Below, piece after piece: positions 61,883 to 64,000 of a stretch of DNA of 64,000 bases. The DNA lies in assembly GCF_050632395.1 (NCBI RefSeq), contig NZ_CP192600.1, positions 3,038,001 through 3,102,000 on the forward strand. The letters run 5' to 3'. Position 1 is the stretch's first letter, and every line of letters starts with the position of its first letter. The notes under the pieces are model-generated. The model worked only from the letters and a program-made list of their open reading frames with translations, made no database searches and was not told where the DNA came from. The DNA comes from JAUYQR01 sp050632395. GTDB taxonomy: Bacteria; Pseudomonadota; Alphaproteobacteria; Rhodobacterales; Rhodobacteraceae. A program made the translations under genes and the position numbers.

Positions 61883-62934
61883 AGACGATGAAAGGGCCCG
61901 CGCTGTTTCTGGCACAATTCGCCGGCGATGCCGCACCGTTCAATAGCTGGAAATCCATCACCGCCTGGGCTGCCGATTGCGGCTATGTCGGCGTGCAGGT
62001 GCCGTCATGGGACGGGCGCCTGCTCGATCTGGAAAAGGCAGCAACGTCAAAGAATTACTGCGACGAGTTGAAAGGCGTTGCGAAGGAGTCCGGGGTCGAG
62101 ATCACCGAACTTTCCACGCACCTGCAGGGGCAGCTGGTGGCAGTCCACCCCGCCTATGACAGCGCCTTCGATGGCTTTGCGGCCCCCGCCGTGCGCGGCA
62201 ACCCCAAGGCCCGGCAGGAGTGGGCTGTTGATCAGGTGAAAAAGGCGATCACGGCCTCGAAGAACCTTGGCCTTACCGCCCATGCGACGTTTTCGGGCGC
62301 GCTGGCCTGGCCCTACCTGTACCCGTGGCCGCAGCGCCCGGCAGGGCTGGTCGAAGAGGCCTTTGACGAGCTTGCCCGACGCTGGACGCCCTTGCTGAAC
62401 CACGCCGAGGACAATGGCATCGACGTCTGTTACGAGATCCATCCCGGCGAAGACCTGCACGACGGTATCAGCTTTGAGATGTTTCTTGACCGGGTAAAGG
62501 GCCACAAGCGCGCCAACATGCTTTACGACCCGTCGCACTATGTCCTGCAACATCTTGATTACATTGACCATATCGATATCTACCATGACCGAATCAGGAT
62601 GTTCCACGTCAAGGACGCAGAACTGAACCCGACTGGGCGGCAGGGTGTCTACGGCGGTTTCCAATCTTGGGTGAACCGTGCTGGCCGGTTCCGCTCACCC
62701 GGCGACGGGCAAGTGGATTTCGGCGGCATCTTCTCCAAACTCACGCAATACGGTTTCGACGGCTGGGCCGTGGTGGAATGGGAATGCTGCCTGAAACACC
62801 CAGAGGACGGCGCCCGCGAAGGTGCGGCCTTCGTTCAGGCGCATATCATCCGCGTCACCGAAAAGGCCTTTGACGATTTCGCCGGCAGCGGCACCGACCG
62901 CGCCGCCAACCGCCGGATGCTCGGATTGGACTGA
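61879..62934 (+). CDS. Sugar phosphate isomerase/epimerase (TIM barrel)
   Basis: 351 residues, larger than its 249-residue relative at 53127. Candidate metal ligands lie in VCYEIHPGE, YDPSHY, FHVKDAEL and VVEWECC. Coupled to the LacI gene by ATGA and followed by a Gfo/Idh/MocA gene, a pairing seen in inositol- and keto-sugar catabolism. Substrate not assigned. Confidence 0.84.
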   Translation: MKTMKGPALFLAQFAGDAAPFNSWKSITAWAADCGYVGVQVPSWDGRLLDLEKAATSKNYCDELKGVAKESGVEITELSTHLQGQLVAVHPAYDSAFDGFAAPAVRGNPKARQEWAVDQVKKAITASKNLGLTAHATFSGALAWPYLYPWPQRPAGLVEEAFDELARRWTPLLNHAEDNGIDVCYEIHPGEDLHDGISFEMFLDRVKGHKRANMLYDPSHYVLQHLDYIDHIDIYHDRIRMFHVKDAELNPTGRQGVYGGFQSWVNRAGRFRSPGDGQVDFGGIFSKLTQYGFDGWAVVEWECCLKHPEDGAREGAAFVQAHIIRVTEKAFDDFAGSGTDRAANRRMLGLD

Positions 62935-62945
62935 CCCGGGGCAAG

Positions 62946-62963
62946 GCGGGGGCCAGCCCCCGC
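62946..62963 (+). promoter_or_regulatory. Intercistronic stem-loop
   Basis: GCGGGGGC (62946-62953) pairs with GCCCCCGC (62956-62963), followed by GGGATATTTGTCGACAGATG. Hairpin-plus-GGATATTT sequences are common after genes in this bacterial group; may limit read-through or protect the mRNA. Confidence 0.5.
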
Positions 62964-63008
62964 ACCCACGGGATATTTGTCGACAGATGAAGACGAAAGA
63001 GGTGATCA

Positions 63009-64000
63009 ATGCCCATCGACGCAGCCCATACCGCCCGCCCACCCCGCCTTCGGCTTGGAATGGTCGGGGGCGGCCGTGACGCCTTCATTGGCGCGGTGCA
63101 TCGCATCGCGTCTCGGATAGACGACCAATATGAACTGGTTGCGGGCTGTTTTTCATCCAGCCCGGAAAAATCGAAAGCATCTGGCGCCGATCTCGGCCTC
63201 GATCCGGCGCGCTGCTACGAAAGTTTTGCCGAGATGGCCAGCCGCGAGGCGCGCAAGAAGGACGGCATCGACGTCGTGGCCATCGTCACGCCGAACCACA
63301 TGCATGCGCCGGTGGCGATGCAGTTCCTGAAACGCGGCATCCATGTGATCTGCGACAAGCCACTGACTGCAACGCTGCCCGAGGCGAAGAAACTCGCCAA
63401 GGCCGCTGAAGCCTCGGGCGTGGTGTTCGCCCTGACGCACAACTACACCGGCTACCCGATGATCCGGCAGGCAAAGGCGATGGTCGCGGCGGGCGACCTT
63501 GGCGAATTGCGCGTGGTACAGGTGGAATACGCGCAGGACTGGCTGTCCGAACCCATTGAAGGCTCTGGCCAGAAGCAGGCGGACTGGCGCACCGACCCGG
63601 CAAGGTCCGGCGCGGGCGGCTCAACCGGGGACATCGGCACCCATGCGTTCAATCTGGCGAATTTCGTGACCGGACTCACACTCGACGCCCTGTCGGCCGA
63701 CCTGACGGCTTTCGTTCCCGGGCGCCGAGTGGACGACAACGGCCACGTCATGATGCGGTTCAAGGGCGGCGCCAAGGGTATGCTCTGGTGCAGCCAAGTT
63801 GCGCCCGGCAATGAAAACTGCCTGCGTCTGCGCGTATATGGCACCAAGGGCGGGCTGGAATGGGCGCAGGAGGACCCAAACTACCTGTGGTTCACCCCGC
63901 TGGGCCAGCCAAAACGCCTGATCACCCGTGGCGGTGCTGGATCCGGTCCCGAAGCCGCGCGCTTGTCGCGTGTGCCACCGGGCCATCCAGAAGGCTATCT
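63009..64000 (+). CDS. Gfo/Idh/MocA family oxidoreductase, N-terminal part
   Basis: 330 codons are visible before the right edge. Rossmann segment LGMVGGGRDAFIG at about 15-27, VTPNHMHAPVA, and the catalytic Lys in CDKPLTATL; then STGDIGTHAFN supplies His/Asp near the active site. AGAGGTG precedes ATG 63009. Second oxidoreductase of the glycan locus, paired with the isomerase at 61879. The missing C-terminus is expected to be about 50 residues. Confidence 0.86.
   Translation, partial: MPIDAAHTARPPRLRLGMVGGGRDAFIGAVHRIASRIDDQYELVAGCFSSSPEKSKASGADLGLDPARCYESFAEMASREARKKDGIDVVAIVTPNHMHAPVAMQFLKRGIHVICDKPLTATLPEAKKLAKAAEASGVVFALTHNYTGYPMIRQAKAMVAAGDLGELRVVQVEYAQDWLSEPIEGSGQKQADWRTDPARSGAGGSTGDIGTHAFNLANFVTGLTLDALSADLTAFVPGRRVDDNGHVMMRFKGGAKGMLWCSQVAPGNENCLRLRVYGTKGGLEWAQEDPNYLWFTPLGQPKRLITRGGAGSGPEAARLSRVPPGHPEGY

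Noticed and set aside
1..64000. CRISPR array
   Set aside because: No series of regularly spaced identical repeats was seen; repeats found are two-copy or operator pairs.

Overview
The window reads as chromosomal DNA of a GC-rich alphaproteobacterium of the Rhodobacteraceae type (Paracoccus/Rhodobacter-like). Evidence: high-GC codon use, many ABC uptake systems of that clade, IS21/IS5/IS3/IS6 remnants typical of it, and a tRNA-Ser(GGA) beside an alaX-mscS-cysK block. No taxonomic search was possible, so this is inference.

Region 1 (1-25.0 kb) is a dense catabolic block. It holds a partial 3-hydroxyacyl-CoA-type dehydrogenase, three SDR dehydrogenases, a YqjM-like flavin reductase, a dihydrodipicolinate-synthase-family aldolase, an FAD amine/amino-acid oxidase, both halves of a split glycine decarboxylase (gcvPA/gcvPB) without gcvT or gcvH, an AcoX-like ATP-NAD kinase family protein, two SnoaL-like paralogues, an aldo-keto reductase fused to a RidA domain, and an amino-acid-type ABC importer. 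A GntR regulator, an isochorismatase-like hydrolase, an N-formylglutamate-amidohydrolase-like protein, a glutamine-synthetase-like ligase and a polyamine-type ABC importer follow. Three promoters (near 2.18, 9.31 and 12.87 kb) share the same 19-bp-period direct repeat of GCACAA, which suggests one regulator for these transcription units. The substrate is unknown; a nitrogen-containing compound fits the enzyme mix.

Region 2 (25.0-42.8 kb) is a mosaic of mobile and decayed DNA: truncated TetR and helicase genes, an IS6 remnant cut by an apparently intact 2.5-kb IS21-type element (istA/istB), a truncated outer-membrane barrel, an IS5/IS903 remnant, a VirK/YbjX gene, a lone secreted glycosidase-like gene, an unusual NRAMP-family transporter joined to an HsdS tail, an IS3 remnant, and two copies of an unrecognised 60-residue ORF. 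It ends in a phage-like module: terminase with an internal stop, DUF5681 protein, ParB-methyltransferase, then a divergent frameshifted DUF3489 gene, DUF2924 gene and large serine recombinase. This module lies next to tRNA-Ser.

Region 3 (42.8-50.3 kb) is chromosomal backbone: tRNA-Ser, an AlaX-type editing protein, an MscS-type channel, cysteine synthase, a membrane protein, and a class III aminotransferase with its GntR regulator and TGATCA operators.

Region 4 (50.3-64 kb) is a plant-glycan oligosaccharide locus: GH43, Gfo/Idh/MocA oxidoreductase, sugar isomerase, GH2 beta-mannosidase and a complete MalEFGK-type importer on the minus strand. A LacI regulator, a second isomerase and a second Gfo/Idh/MocA enzyme (running off the window) are divergent on the plus strand. 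Tandem LacI-type operators lie before the binding-protein gene.
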